The translations under genes and the position numbers were made by a program. Below are positions 53,975 through 64,000 of a DNA stretch of 64,000 nt, piece by piece; positions within the stretch are counted from its first letter, which is position 1, and each line of letters begins with the position of its first letter. Under the pieces are notes generated by a model. It was not told where the DNA came from, searched no databases, and saw only the letters and a program-made list of their open reading frames with translations. Where the stretch lies: contig NC_084730.1 in assembly GCF_033807575.1 (NCBI RefSeq), forward strand, positions 6,307,986 through 6,371,985. Reading direction: 5' to 3'. The stretch comes from Cydia pomonella. Lineage: Eukaryota; Arthropoda; Insecta; Lepidoptera; Tortricidae.

Positions 53975-54500
53975 AGAATTTCTACCGGTCAGTTTCCCTT
54001 TTAACATATCTGTGCGTCAAACTCGCTATACAACGTGTTACAGCCGCCACTGATAGGTCATACTGAGCAACTTTTACTATGGAACCAACCCCGAAATCGC
54101 GGAAAAATATTGACTGTCTCATACATTTTGGCTGATGTTGATATCTTGTATGGGAGAATAATTTATTTTATCGCGATTTCGGGGTTGGTATCATAGTAAA
54201 ATGCATTTATTTCAGACGAATAAGTGTCCATAGTTTGTCAGTAACAAGAAAATACTTAAATAACTATATTGGTATCTAAATTTAAGTGATGCGAAGACCA
54301 GTGCCTGAGTAGGTCACGGTCCCACCTCCCCCGCTGCTATGCTCACTACGTATATATAAGGCGGTAACATTATTTGAACTCACTAGATATTCCGACCGAT
54401 AATTGCTTCTCGAAAACAATGCAAGTGCACATTTCGCGGGTTTTCTACCGGTCAGTTTTCCTTTTGACATCCGTGTGAGATCGCCAGTCGACACACATCG
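53975..54500. repeat. Repeats sharing a TTTCTACCGGTCAGTTT block
   Basis: TTTCTACCGGTCAGTTTCCC occurs near 53979 and again near 54438 (TTTCTACCGGTCAGTTTTCC), each followed by a CTTTT-ACAT-like text. Between them, AACCAACCCCGAAATCGCGG (54083) pairs with CGCGATTTCGGGGTTGGTAT (54172) to form a fold-back of about 130 bp. A related AACCCCGAACCCGAAATCGC block lies at 36958. Confidence 0.55.
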
Positions 54501-54509
54501 GGGCTACGC

Positions 54510-54945
54510 TCTCTGACTCGTAATGCGTCCGGTCGGGCGTGAAATAGACGATTGCGTCGACACTGCCCGCAGGACGTATTAGTGACCAGAATTAGATAAT
54601 TGAGGTTGAAATGAAATATTAACATCTTTTCACGAAGACCCGTGTTGGTAGGAAATGGAGATTTTGAGTCTAAATTTTAAGAACTTGACTCTTTTTTTTG
54701 AGACTCAGCGCTTAAAAAAGTCTAAGTCCCTAGTAGATTCTTATATTGAACTTTGTTTTTAACTATTAAATTTTTATACGTAATTTGCAATTTTTCCATA
54801 AAAGATTTAGAAGTTCTCTAAAAAAACCCTGGTCTGAAAAACTGACTCGAGTCTTTTCCAAAAGTAACGATAGCTATATAAAATAAGATCATTGTCTTAC
54901 TTATACATGTTTATAGGACTCCAGATGCGAATATTGCCAGTTTAG
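54510..54945. other. AT-rich stretch, no gene seen
   Basis: Short imperfect GACTTAGA/GAGACTC motifs occur near 54655-54850 (TTTTTTGAGACTCAGCG and CTGACTCGAGTCTTTT), but no coding or RNA feature is evident. Confidence 0.4.
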
Positions 54946-55065
54946 GGCCAGAAGGCCTACCGCGAACCACGTTCAACGTGTTGCCTCCCTGTCACACTTA
55001 CGTACGAATTTATAAGTGCGACAGAGAGGCAACACGTCGAACGTGGTTCGGTAGGCCCTCAGGCC
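54946..55065. mobile_element. Fold-back MITE, first of an abutting pair
   Basis: GGCCTACCGCGAACCACGTT, then CAACGTGTTGCCTC, is inverted at the right end (GAGGCAACACGTCGAACGTG, then GTTCGGTAGGCC). The loop contains TTACGTACGAA. About 120 bp. Confidence 0.8.
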
Positions 55066-55165
55066 ACACTGGTGCGTTGCGTTGTGTTGCGTCGCGTCGT
55101 CACAACGCATTTTATGTGGCATGTTAAATGTTATAATAACGCAAAGCAACGCAACGCACCAGTGT
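55065..55165. mobile_element. Fold-back MITE, second of an abutting pair
   Basis: CACACTGGTGCGTTGCGTTG at the left and CAACGCAACGCACCAGTGTG at the right are perfect inverted arms of about 20 bp with more GTTGCG motifs inside. It starts where the previous fold-back ends. Confidence 0.8.
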
Positions 55166-55423
55166 GACCGCACATTTACCAGTGAAATTTGTCGCTCGAG
55201 TGTTAGTTAGTTATGCTGGGCATTTTCCGCAAATCGAGAACCATTGTGTCCATTTTCCCTGAAAACGAGGTAACGCTACTCTAGCTAGCTAGTTCCTCTA
55301 CAAAAGGTTGCTAACTGCCTCCTTTAATGTGCACGGAGTTCATAGGTATTTGTTCCTGTAGACTTCTACCTGTCACTCGAGTGTAAAATAGTCGCTTGCG
55401 CATCAAAACTGCTCACAGGGCTA

Positions 55424-55566
55424 ACCCCCTTATTCATTAAAAATCTACTAAAGTTGACAAGCCGCTAATAATCGTTTGTCCCTTTCCATCATACCAATAC
55501 GTCGGAAAGGGACAAACGATTATTAGTGGCTTGTCAACTTTAGTAGACGTTTATGAATAAGGGGGT
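55424..55566. mobile_element. Fold-back MITE (ACCCCCTTATTCAT arms)
   Basis: ACCCCCTTATTCATTAAAAA, then CTACTAAAGTTGACAAGCC, is inverted at the right end (GGCTTGTCAACTTTAGTAGA, then CGTTTATGAATAAGGGGGT), and CGTTTGTCCCTTTCC pairs with GGAAAGGGACAAACG inside. The 143 bp form one long hairpin. Confidence 0.82.
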
Positions 55567-56690
55567 AAGGCGGAGCAAGTATTATTCATTAATTAATTAT
55601 ATAGGTAATTATGTTATATAAAATTGTTTACTTCTCCATTTTACGCATTATAATCGCATTTAATACTGTTTACATATGTCAAGATAATCTCAATTTTCAC
55701 TTTCCAATTCTTCGCCCAAAGCATTTTCTAAAAATAGAACATTACTTAGCAAATCGTATATGTATTTGTAATATTCAATAGTACATTTTAAAGCTTAACG
55801 CCTTTTAAGCATTGCAAAACGTATACATATAAACACACATGTATGATTTCGCAAACCATGCAGCGAGGCCACCATCGTTCGCCATAAATGCCACATTTCT
55901 TATGGAAACGCTATGAGTCGTGACGGTAAGCGCCATTGCAGTGGAACGGTTAAAAACTAAACAAAATAAGCTTTATTTTTAAATGGTTAAGGTGTATTTT
56001 GCTAGCCAGTTTATAAGTTAATACCGTATAGACGAACAGTTGGGGGAATTCAAGCGGATCCTATAGAAATAACTGATTCATTAGGTGTACACAGTTTTCT
56101 GTTTCTTGGTGTTGCATGCGTTATGGAGGTTGTAATATTCAAGAAGTATTATCTTTTTTTTTCGAAAAACTTTTATTTATAAATTATTTTAAATTCGTGT
56201 TCCAGGCTAACAATAAATGTCTCATGGCACCAAGGTCTCATGAATCATTCCGTAATACTAGATACCATTTAAGATAACTTTACTTAAATGCTTGCGCGAT
56301 TTTCGTATTACTTATCTAATATATTATCACTATGTTCGCGTGCTAACCAAAATAAACTTATGTCATTTTGGTTACAATATTCGCCGATTTTTAGGATAGT
56401 AACGGATTATTATTACCAGAGACTAGTAAATATAAAAGACAAACAATCTCCATTCAACACCGCGTTCTCCGCGCGCCTTTATACGTATAAAATCTGTCAC
56501 TACGTTTACCTTTCACTTTTAAACATAAAAGTACCTGGGCGACCGAGCTTTGCTCGGTTATAACTATTTATTGTAATATGGTGGTGTATAGGTGATAATC
56601 TTAACTACAATTTTTTACTAAATTAAACTTGTCTAAAACAATAAAAATTAAAAAAAATATATATAAACTTGAACATATAAAAAAAACAAA
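55567..56690. other. AT-rich stretch, no gene seen
   Basis: Only short chance frames, including one at 56288-56563 with no domain pattern. TAAATATAAAAGACAAACAA and ACCGAGCTTTGCTCGGTTAT (a small hairpin at about 56541-56560) resemble parts of common insect repeats. Confidence 0.4.
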
Positions 56691-56990
56691 AATTAGTTAC
56701 CGGGTGAGATTCGAACCCGTAACACTCGTTTAGCAGTCCGCGTCTTAACCCGCTGGACCAGACGGACAGTGGCTGGCAATACGAAATTAGCGACCATATT
56801 CTGCGTCGAAAGAAAAACGCATGAAAACTCGAAAACACGTGTTTTCCCAAACATAAGACTAATCTAGATAGATTGTATACCCCCAAAAACCCCCATATAC
56901 CAAATTTCAGCGAAATCGTTAGAGCCGTTTCCGAGATCACAGAAATATATATATATATATACAAGAATTGCTCGTTTAAAGGTATAAGAT
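56690..56990 (-). mobile_element. tRNA-like SINE head and repeat of a third family
   Basis: On the minus strand TCTGGTCCAGCGGGTTAAGA, then the B-box GGGTTCGAATCTC, occur with tRNA-like spacing. The segment's 5' and 3' ends do not pair as an acceptor stem, so it is a SINE head rather than a working tRNA. Upstream (56860-56962) lies GAAATTTGGTATATGGGGGT and an (AT)n run, parts of another dispersed repeat. Confidence 0.5.
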
Positions 56991-57016
56991 TCCACTATCT
57001 TAGCTTTTTTCATATC

Positions 57017-57350
57017 ATGAATTAGTATTTAACTGGATTAGACGTGGGAGGTGGGGGGAAATGACTGAACGGGATGTCTTATAGAACTTTTAGTAGGAGT
57101 AGCAGAGAAAGCGGTATAATTTTTATGTCCTTGCACTTGTCCTTTCTGTGTAGTTGTAAAAAGTCGTAAGTAACATAGACATTTTTTGTTGCCTACCGTT
57201 TTTATGGTGGCGAACAATGAACCCGACCAAATTACGTTGGTTGTGTTTGGTATGTTGTCAGGAATATTAAAACCTATTTATAATTTTGTCGCATTGCGTA
57301 TGTTCTGTCCCTCACGGGCGCCCGCGTATGGCCCGTCTATATAAAATACA
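57017..57350. repeat. Dispersed 360-bp repeat, copy 2
   Basis: GTAGGAGTAGCAGAGAAAGC, GTATGTTGTCAGGAATATTA, AATTTTGTCGCATTGCGT and CTGTCCCTCACGGGCGC appear in the same order as at 18290-18660. Noncoding. Confidence 0.65.
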
Positions 57351-57359
57351 CAAAAATAC

Positions 57360-58350
57360 AGTTAAAGCATTATTTAATGGCGCCATCTACTTTTAATTTT
57401 TTTTACCTGAACCTTTTCTGAGGGTTCAAAATGGTTTATTTATGCTTTAAATCTACTTTTGTGTCTATAAATACAGTCAGTCAAGTCTAATTTTACTTTT
57501 TTAATTACAAGTATCCATATGCAATTAAATGTAAATGATAACTCTTAAATGCATAGTGTTCCCAAATGTCTACAAAGCATTAGACAGCTCACAGATTTAA
57601 AAAAAGGCTTACGTTCTTGAGCACACCTTTATACCAAACGTCAAGTAGTAGTCTTGGGAAATAAGTGTTGCCAGTTAGGCAACACTAAAATCTGCGTACT
57701 TTTTTAAAATTGCGATATTTGAGTTGGCGGCAACGTAGTTTTTGCTAAAGTTAGCAGAGCGGTAAATTTGTTTTTGATTTCACATTAGGATAAGTGTTAT
57801 TTCTTCAGTGAAAAAACGTCATTTCCCTCGGTTTCGTTATGCTTTTCCCATAGGCTGTGAACCAATGTATTTAGATAAAAGCGTAACTATCTTGTTATAA
57901 ACATGAAATAATAAAATTTTAACTAAACGCATACTGTTGCCATTTGGCAACTATGTATATTTTTGTATATAAACAAGTAAATATACAAGGTGTATTTTTT
58001 TCCTAGATATTTCCATACATCCAATGAACTAAACAAAAACCTTTTTTTCTACCAAAAATAAAAAAATCATGCATTTAAAGCTTAAAATAATATCTATTTT
58101 AAGCTTTAAATGTCTTTAAATGTTTATTTTAACGTCATCTGGGTCAAAATTCATTTCGTTGTGGGCAACTCTGCCACGCTTGTATTTCTGGATTTTATCA
58201 AATAAATTAAAAAGACGAGTGCTATTGCATGTCTTTTTAGCTGTAGATTACATTTACCACGAGAAAAATTAAAAACCAAATGTCATCTCATACGAAAAGC
58301 TCCATTTCATCACCGTTACATTTACAACGCACTTACAACCCCTCTGGTGT
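57360..58350. other. AT-rich stretch, no gene seen
   Basis: A small inverted pair (GCATTTAAAGCTTAAAATAA near 58072 with TTTTAAGCTTTAAATG near 58097) forms a local hairpin. No coding feature is recognised. Confidence 0.4.
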
Positions 58351-58364
58351 TGCTGTCCATGGGT

Positions 58365-58415
58365 GGCGGTAATCACTTACCATCAGGTGATCCGTGGATT
58401 TTTTGTGGATAAAAA
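58365..58415 (+). mobile_element. LINE 3' tail stub
   Basis: GTAATCACTTACCATCAGGT, then GATCCGTGGATTTTTTG, is a diverged plus-strand member of the tail family at 25900. Confidence 0.45.
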
Positions 58416-58686
58416 ACAAGAATTTTGACATCAGTGTCATCTACAACGTTGACCATTCTCGCGGCATTGTATGGGGGCTGTCAGTCTTCTTTATTTACTA
58501 GCCTCTGGTATTACCTAATGACAAATGAGTGCACCCACCCACTAGCGGTTGTATTTACATAATGTACCGTAAGATGATTGTAAGTTGTAAGACGTGGGAA
58601 GAGACTATAAACATTGTGTCAAAATAAAGAGGTCAATACTCTGTATTGGTCAGAAACATAGGTTATTGGTCATTGACACATCTAAG

Positions 58687-58903
58687 GACGGGCCTTACGG
58701 GTACTAAGAATGGTGCTAGTTTAGTGGTGTCACTCCGAATACGAGCAAATCGTGCAGTCTAACGCAACTAGTTGCGACCAATCGCGCGCGTGATGCGAAC
58801 TCATCAACCAATCGCGTTGTGGCGTTAGACTGCACGATTGGCTCGAATTCGTGTGCGTGACACCGCTGTACTGGCCCCATCATTATTGGCCGTAAGGCCC
58901 GTG
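58687..58903. mobile_element. Fold-back MITE (ACGGGCCTTACGG arms)
   Basis: ACGGGCCTTACGGGTACTAA at the left and GGCCGTAAGGCCCGT at the right are inverted, and CGTGCAGTCTAACGC pairs with GCGTTAGACTGCACG inside. About 217 bp. Confidence 0.75.
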
Positions 58904-59027
58904 CAGATATATGTCAATGTTATTGGTATTTAAAAAAGGATAAGGTTAAATGATTGATGTTTTCAAAGCTACGTGTTGTAAACAGTAACCGGACCTTATT
59001 GATTTGTTGGACTTTTTTTTTCGTTCC

Positions 59028-59255
59028 TTTTTAGTGATCCGTACCCAAAGGGTAAAACGGGACTATATTACTAAGATTCCGCTGTTCGTCCATCTATCTT
59101 TCTATCTGTCACCAGGCTGTATCTCATGAACCGTGATAGCTTAGACAGTTGAAATTTTCATAAATCATGTATTTCTGTTGCCGCTATAACAACAAATACT
59201 AAATAGTACGGAACCCTCGGTGGGCGAGTCCAACTCGCACTTATCCGATTTTTCT
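59028..59255. repeat. GTACCCAAAGGGTAAAACGGGAC repeat
   Basis: It starts TAGTGATCCGTACCCAAAGG and ends TACGGAACCCTCGGTGGGCG, then AGTCCAACTCGCACTT, the inverse of the GTGCGAGTCGGACTCGC motif that begins the elements at 19993 and 40198. It is a related noncoding dispersed repeat in the opposite orientation. Confidence 0.65.
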
Positions 59256-59344
59256 TGATCGGACCGATTCCTTTTAATGCGAGCGGTCGGTTTCAGTAGA
59301 TTCAAAAATATTTTTATCAAGTAGGTAACTTAAGACTTGGTACT

Positions 59345-59584
59345 TTTTTTTATATAGGAGGCAAAGGAACAGACGTATCGCCTGATGGTAAGCACCGTCG
59401 CCCATGGACACCTGCAACACCAGAGGGTTTGCAAGTCCATTGTCAGCATATAAGATGGGAGTACATACATCTTTTCTACCGGTCCGGAAATACCGTAGGT
59501 GACAGTAATCTGTTCATTCCACAGTTTAGCTGTGCGGGGCAGAAAGTTTCTGAGAGGAACGCACAGTTGAGGATTGTCAACCAT
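59345..59584 (-). mobile_element. 5'-truncated LINE C-terminus and tail
   Basis: The minus-strand frame LRNFLPRTAKLWNE is a diverged copy of the KRNFLPRTLWLWNE block at 26100. The tail LTIRRYVCSFASYIKK corresponds to the 3' UTR text CCATCAGGCGATACGTCTGT. An inactive fragment. Confidence 0.65.
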
Positions 59585-59648
59585 CTAAATGGTGTAGATG
59601 AAAATGCCGCGTAGAGCGACAAAGTTACGGCAATATCTTTATCAAATT

Positions 59649-59925
59649 ACGACCACCGGTCTAGCCTCGTGGGTAGTGACCCTGCCTATGAAGCCGATGG
59701 TCCCGGGTTCAAATCCTGGTAAGGGCATTTATTCGTGTGATGAGCATGGATATTTGTTCCTGAGTCATGGGTATTTTCTATGTATTTAAGTATTTATAAA
59801 TATTTATATATTATATATATCGTTGTCTAAGTACCCTCAACACAAGCCTTATTGAGCTTACTGTGGGACTTAGTCAATTTGTCTAATAATGTCCTATAAT
59901 ATTTATATTTATTTATTCACACTAC
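59649..59925 (+). mobile_element. SINE family B copy 8
   Basis: Full-length copy. Head ACGACCACCGGTCTAGCCTC, B-box GGTTCAAATCC, body to GACTTAGTCAATTTGTCTAA and a (TTTA)n tail. Very close to the copies at 6900 and 17632. Confidence 0.88.
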
Positions 59926-60479
59926 ATACAGGGTTAAGCGTAATTAGACTCAGTTCTAGTTTACCTCTTACTACTTTACTTAACAGCTACCAAGGCTGGC
60001 CAACTTAGCCAAAGAACTATAATAAGCACCTTAATTAGTAAATGCCTTGAACTGCATGTTGCAATGAAACACAAACAAACAAAAATATAACTTATTTCTC
60101 TGTCGTTAGTTTCAAACCTAAATGCAATCGCTACGTTTTATAGTAATATTTGTAAGTGAAATTCAAGTTTAAGTCATATTTTAAGGTGGTAAGGTGTGTT
60201 TTAGTTTGGATGGGGAGAGTGTATGGATGTAGAATGTAGGTGAACAACCGAGTACGCATTCTCGGAGTGAGTAAATACGTGGTAAATACTTGCGCGGACG
60301 AAGCGCGAAATCTTTAAGATTGGTCAGGTTATGTCACTGTTTTGAATATTCTTTACTGGCTACAGGGATTTAAGGCAAAGATAGTTTGTACTTGAAAGCT
60401 TTAGCCATTTTTACAAGCTTTTATTTAACTTGCAATGTACCTATGTTTTGTACGGGTCAAATCTTGCAAGTTAAATTTG

Positions 60480-60966
60480 TCCGACTTTCCGGTTTCCGGT
60501 GAAGCTGAAATTTTGCATATATATATAAAGAAATAAGATTTCTTTGAATGGACTATCTATTATTGTACAGTCTATGACTCTGTCGGTAAAGCAGAAGTTC
60601 ACTTAACAAGATCCACAGATGGCGCTGTCACCTCCATTGCCGGACTGTGTCGGTAAAACAGGACTTGTTCATTAAAGATGGCGGAAAGTGTTGTGGTTAT
60701 GTTATGAAGCCAGAGATAAATCTAAATTATTACTTTGTATCGTGACGTGGGAATCGGCATGCCAATTAATAGACTTTAAATGTCGTTTCTTTGTTTACAG
60801 GTATAGTATTAGTGTAGTTAAGGCTAAATAAGTCAAGCTTCAAATGTTAACTTTTAGGTTAATAAAAATCTTTGTTTACAGAGCAACACAATACGTTTAT
60901 TTTGGTTGATTCCTAATAAGTCCTGAGAATTGTCTTATAAAACGACATTTCTAGTAAAAAAAGAAG
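60480..60966 (+). other. Leader (and possible 5' LTR) of the right-hand gypsy element
   Basis: By position this should hold the 5' LTR and primer-binding site of the element whose gag starts at 60967. CTTTGTTTACA occurs near 60792 and 60872, the second preceded by an AATAAA at about 60861, which could mark an LTR end. The 3' LTR is outside the window, so the limits cannot be proved. No primer-binding site was identified with confidence. Confidence 0.35.
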
Positions 60967-62055
60967 ATGGAAAAATTAAGATTTACGTTCGCAATATTAG
61001 CGACGGGCCCGGAAGGAAAAACAAATACAATGTGCATAACCTCAATCGAGGTACCTGATGGTCGTGTTTTTGAAGTTCCGGACGATCTGAAACCTGCCAG
61101 TAAACACACGGGTATAACTACTACGGAAGTATTTACGAAAGTCAAAAATTCTCTGAAAAAAAGACATCAAACACGAAAATTATGGATCCCATTAACTGAA
61201 GGGTTGAGAAAAATCTACTTGGACGAAGGTGAAAATGTACAGTTCGGTGACCAATATCTAGACGAAATTATAAGTGAAACAACACAATCAACTAATAATA
61301 GTAATAACACAGAACCTGTAAGTAAAAATTTGGGGAAAATAGCTGAACGGTTTTTACTGGAGAAATTTTCAGGGAAAACGACAAACGTTGAGCAGTGGAT
61401 CAAGGAATTTGAGAGTGAATGTAAAAGATTTGAAATGGTACAGGATACAAAAAAAATTGAAATGTTAAAACATTTAATGGATAAACAATGCTTAGATTGG
61501 TACAACAGCATGGTAATAAAATTTACCATAGATTCAGACTGGATGATTTGGAAAAATAATCTATGTGAGTCATATGGAAATAAAGGCTGGTCTCAGATTA
61601 AATATGCATTTACATTTAAATACCAAGCGGGCTCATTAATAGAATATGCCACAAAGAAGGAAAGGCTACTACTAAAAGTAAATAAACAGACTGACTCGCA
61701 GACAATGATTCATCTCATCGTAATGGGTCTACCAGATTTCATAATGGACAAGATCGATAAGGGAAAAATAACATCCACCACAAGTCTTTACAATGAACTT
61801 GGGAAATATGAGCATATAATAAATAAAAAGACTTACAATAAAACAAAAAGAAACACCTTTGACGCTAAAGGTGCAGCCGATAAGATCAAACCCTGCAAAA
61901 TCTGTGAGAAATTAAACAAAGGTACCCGTTTCCACCCTGAGGAAAAATGCTGGTTTAAGCAGACAGGGGATCGTGACAACAAGAAAAATTACAAGAATGT
62001 GAACAATGTTGTGCTAGATGTTGAATTGAGTGATGATGACCAAAAAAACGAGTAA
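60967..62055 (+). CDS. Gypsy Gag protein with CHCC zinc finger
   Basis: 362 codons from ATG. Residues 1-60 are an unrecognised N-terminal part. A capsid-like core follows from about 135 (FSGKTTNVEQWIKEFESECK) to about 280. Near the end is C-K-I-C...H...C (Cys310, Cys313, His323, Cys328), that is C-x2-C-x9-H-x4-C rather than the usual CCHC knuckle. Gag forms the particle and binds element RNA. The ORF ends with an acidic tail and the heptamer A AAA AAC six codon-bases before the stop, allowing a shift into Pol. The CHCC type recalls the CsRn1/Kabuki-type lineage; this is an inference. Confidence 0.85.
   Translation: MEKLRFTFAILATGPEGKTNTMCITSIEVPDGRVFEVPDDLKPASKHTGITTTEVFTKVKNSLKKRHQTRKLWIPLTEGLRKIYLDEGENVQFGDQYLDEIISETTQSTNNSNNTEPVSKNLGKIAERFLLEKFSGKTTNVEQWIKEFESECKRFEMVQDTKKIEMLKHLMDKQCLDWYNSMVIKFTIDSDWMIWKNNLCESYGNKGWSQIKYAFTFKYQAGSLIEYATKKERLLLKVNKQTDSQTMIHLIVMGLPDFIMDKIDKGKITSTTSLYNELGKYEHIINKKTYNKTKRNTFDAKGAADKIKPCKICEKLNKGTRFHPEEKCWFKQTGDRDNKKNYKNVNNVVLDVELSDDDQKNE
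62043..62049 (+). promoter_or_regulatory. -1 ribosomal frameshift site A AAA AAC
   Basis: The heptamer lies in the correct register (gag codons AAA AAC), followed by GAG and the stop TAA. A -1 slip re-reads CGA GTA ATT and continues in the long Pol frame. A AAA AAC is a well-known efficient slippery sequence in retroviruses. Downstream DNA is AT-rich and I see no strong GC stem, so any stimulatory structure is unproven. Confidence 0.8.
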
Positions 62056-64000
62056 TTACACCATTGATTAAAGTCAAACTAATATTAAACGAAAAATTGG
62101 AAGTATTGGGTATATATGATCCAGGCTCTAATGTATCCCTAGTTAATTCCAAATTATTAAAGCTAAAAAAATCAGAAAAAAATTATGATAAAAATGCAAA
62201 ATTAGTAACAATTAATGGTGTAAAAAGAACAAAAGGTTTGACAAATTTAAAAATAAAAATTATGGAAATAGAAAAACACATGGATGTGTACATAGTGGAT
62301 GGAAAAGAATTTAAGTATGATTTCCTAATAGGACTGGACATAATAAAAGAATTTAAGTTGGCTCAGGATGAACATTTGGAAATCAGTCAAAAAACAGAAA
62401 AACGGTCAATGGAAAAGGAAAAACATGAAAAAGCTACTTCTAAAGTGCTCAATACTGAAATAAAGGTACATACTGTGAATTTCAATGAACACATGAAGGA
62501 AAATTTTAACACAAATATGAGTCATTTAAGTGAACAGCAAAAATCTGAAATAAATAGACTAATTGAAAAGTATAAATCAAGCTTTGCCAAAGATAAATAT
62601 GATATTGGAACAGTGAGAGACTATGAAGCGCGAATAGACCTGCTTGTGGATAAATATTGTAGCAAACGTCCTTACAAATGTTGTATACAAGATAAAAAAG
62701 AAATAGAAGAACAAATAGGAAAATTACTTCAGAAGAATCTCATAGAGGAATCATACAGTCCTTTTGCTGCACCAGTGACCTTAGCTTTTAAAAAAGAGGA
62801 TAAAAGAAGATCCAGATTGTGCATTGACTTTAGAGATCTAAATAAAATAGTTGTTCCGCAAGCACAGCCATTTCCATTAATTGAGGACTTAGTAATAAAG
62901 ACAAGGAACTGCAAATATTTCTCAACATTGGATATTAATTCGGCATTCTGGTCTATACCACTGCGGATTGAAGACAGAAAGAAGACTGGCTTTGTCACAC
63001 AAGAAGGCCATTTTCAATGGACCTGCTTACCGTATGGATTGAAGACCTCGCCTGCGATATTTCAAAGAATATTGAGCAACATACTAAGAAAGCATAGATT
63101 AACTGACTTTACCGTTAACTATATAGATGATATCTTGGTATTTTCTAATTCTTATACTGAACATATCAACCATTTGACGCAGTTATTAGAGGCAATAAAA
63201 AAAGAAGGTTTCAGGCTAAAGTTCACTAAGTGTACATTTGCATCAAGTTCAGTAAAATATCTTGGTCATGTAATACAGAATAACACAGTTCGACCAGTGA
63301 CAGATAACTTAGTTTCAATAAGAGAATTCCCAATACCGAAAACTCAGAAAAACATTCGACAGTTTTTAGGAAAAATTAATTTTTATCGGGAATACATACC
63401 GAACAGCTCTATAATTTTAGAACCACTGCATAACCTACTAAGGAAAAATCAAAAATTTGTTTGGTCGGCTGACTGCCAAAATTCATTTGAAGAAATAAAA
63501 AAGAAAATGTGTTCACAACCAATCCTGGAAATTTTTGATAAAGATTTACCAATAAAAATATACACAGATGCATCACTAGAGGGAATCGGTGCGGTCTTGA
63601 AACAAACACAGCCAAACGGAGAAGAAAAGCCGGTAGCTTACTTTTCAAAAAAATTGAATGATGTTCAAAGAAGAAAAAAAGCGATATATTTGGAATGCTT
63701 GGCCATTAAAGAAGCCATAAAATATTGGCAATATTGGCTAATTGACAAGTCATTCATAGTATATTCTGACCATAAGCCGTTAGAAAATTTGAATATCAAA
63801 TCTAGACCCGATGAAGACTTGGGAGAATTAACTTATTATTTATCACAATACGATTTCAGAATAAAATATGCACCGGGTAAGGATAATTTAGAGGCAGACT
63901 GCTTAAGCAGGAATCCAGTAATAGAAGCCAATGAAGATTTAGTCGAACAATTAAAAATAGTAAATTTAATACAATTACAGGATATACTCACAGATCAAGA
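62049..64000 (+). CDS. Gypsy Pol (protease, RT, RNase H), open to window end
   Basis: 650 codons without a stop in the -1 frame relative to gag, with no own start needed. Protease: YDPGSNVSLVN at 62115-62147, where the usual D-T/S-G is D-P-G. RT: CIDFRDLNK, STLDINSAFWSI, LPYGLKTSPAIFQ, and the catalytic YIDDILVF at 63120-63143, then LGHVI. Tether and RNase H: IYTDASLEGIGAVL, YLECLAIKEA, SDHKPLENL, ADCLSRNP. The integrase should follow outside the window. The frame is intact, so this may be a young copy. The product would copy element RNA into DNA inside particles. Confidence 0.92.

Noticed and set aside
56623..56964. tRNA gene at the GGGTTCGAATCTC block
   Set aside because: Box A and B motifs are present but the 5' and 3' ends do not pair as an acceptor stem, so it is a SINE head, not a functional tRNA.
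1..64000. CRISPR array, bacterial operon or phage content
   Set aside because: No regular spacer array, no Shine-Dalgarno-led gene runs, and host genes have introns; the DNA is eukaryotic.

Overview
This window looks like nuclear DNA from a lepidopteran insect (moth or butterfly). It is AT-rich, its only host-gene exons are short, GC-rich and flanked by GT/AG splice sites, and it is crowded with tRNA-derived SINEs, LINE 3' ends, fold-back MITEs and Ty3/gypsy elements of kinds I know from lepidopteran genomes. The species cannot be fixed from sequence alone. Nothing bacterial (operons, CRISPR, phage) is present.

Host gene: three consecutive internal exons of one CD36-family (class B scavenger receptor) gene lie on the + strand at 28221-28312, 35490-35650 and 45261-45402. 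Their phases join cleanly. They encode the N-terminal membrane segment and the start of the ectodomain. Introns are about 7.2 and 9.6 kb. I did not find the start-codon exon or the later exons; the third exon's donor opens an intron running to the window end or beyond. A broken tandem copy of the end of the second exon, with its splice donor, sits at about 35725-35793.

1-28 kb is intergenic or upstream-intron DNA. It holds a TTAA-flanked MITE (70-463), fold-backs (779-963, 14694-15653, 22301-22618, 24579-24715, 25583-25676), two SINE families (here A and B), 5'-truncated LINE ends, and a SINE split by an 810-bp inverted-repeat element (5111-6218). 28-46 kb is CD36 introns with more repeats, including a 1.42-kb hAT-like element (43686-45106) that itself contains a SINE broken by two further insertions.

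46.4-53.9 kb, beyond the third exon, is a LINE on the - strand (endonuclease end plus reverse transcriptase). It was cut by a complete 5131-bp Ty3/gypsy element with identical 124-bp LTRs and a 5-bp target duplication. 54-60 kb is fold-back elements, SINE and LINE fragments.

60.9-64 kb is a second, different Ty3/gypsy element on the + strand. It has a Gag ORF, an exact A AAA AAC heptamer just before the Gag stop, and an overlapping -1 frame Pol (protease, RT, RNase H) open to the window edge.

Most of the coding capacity is therefore retrotransposon-derived. No undescribed cellular system is evident. The best observations are the nested insertions whose empty sites can be read directly, the exon fragment duplication, and the frameshift and protease features of the right-hand element.
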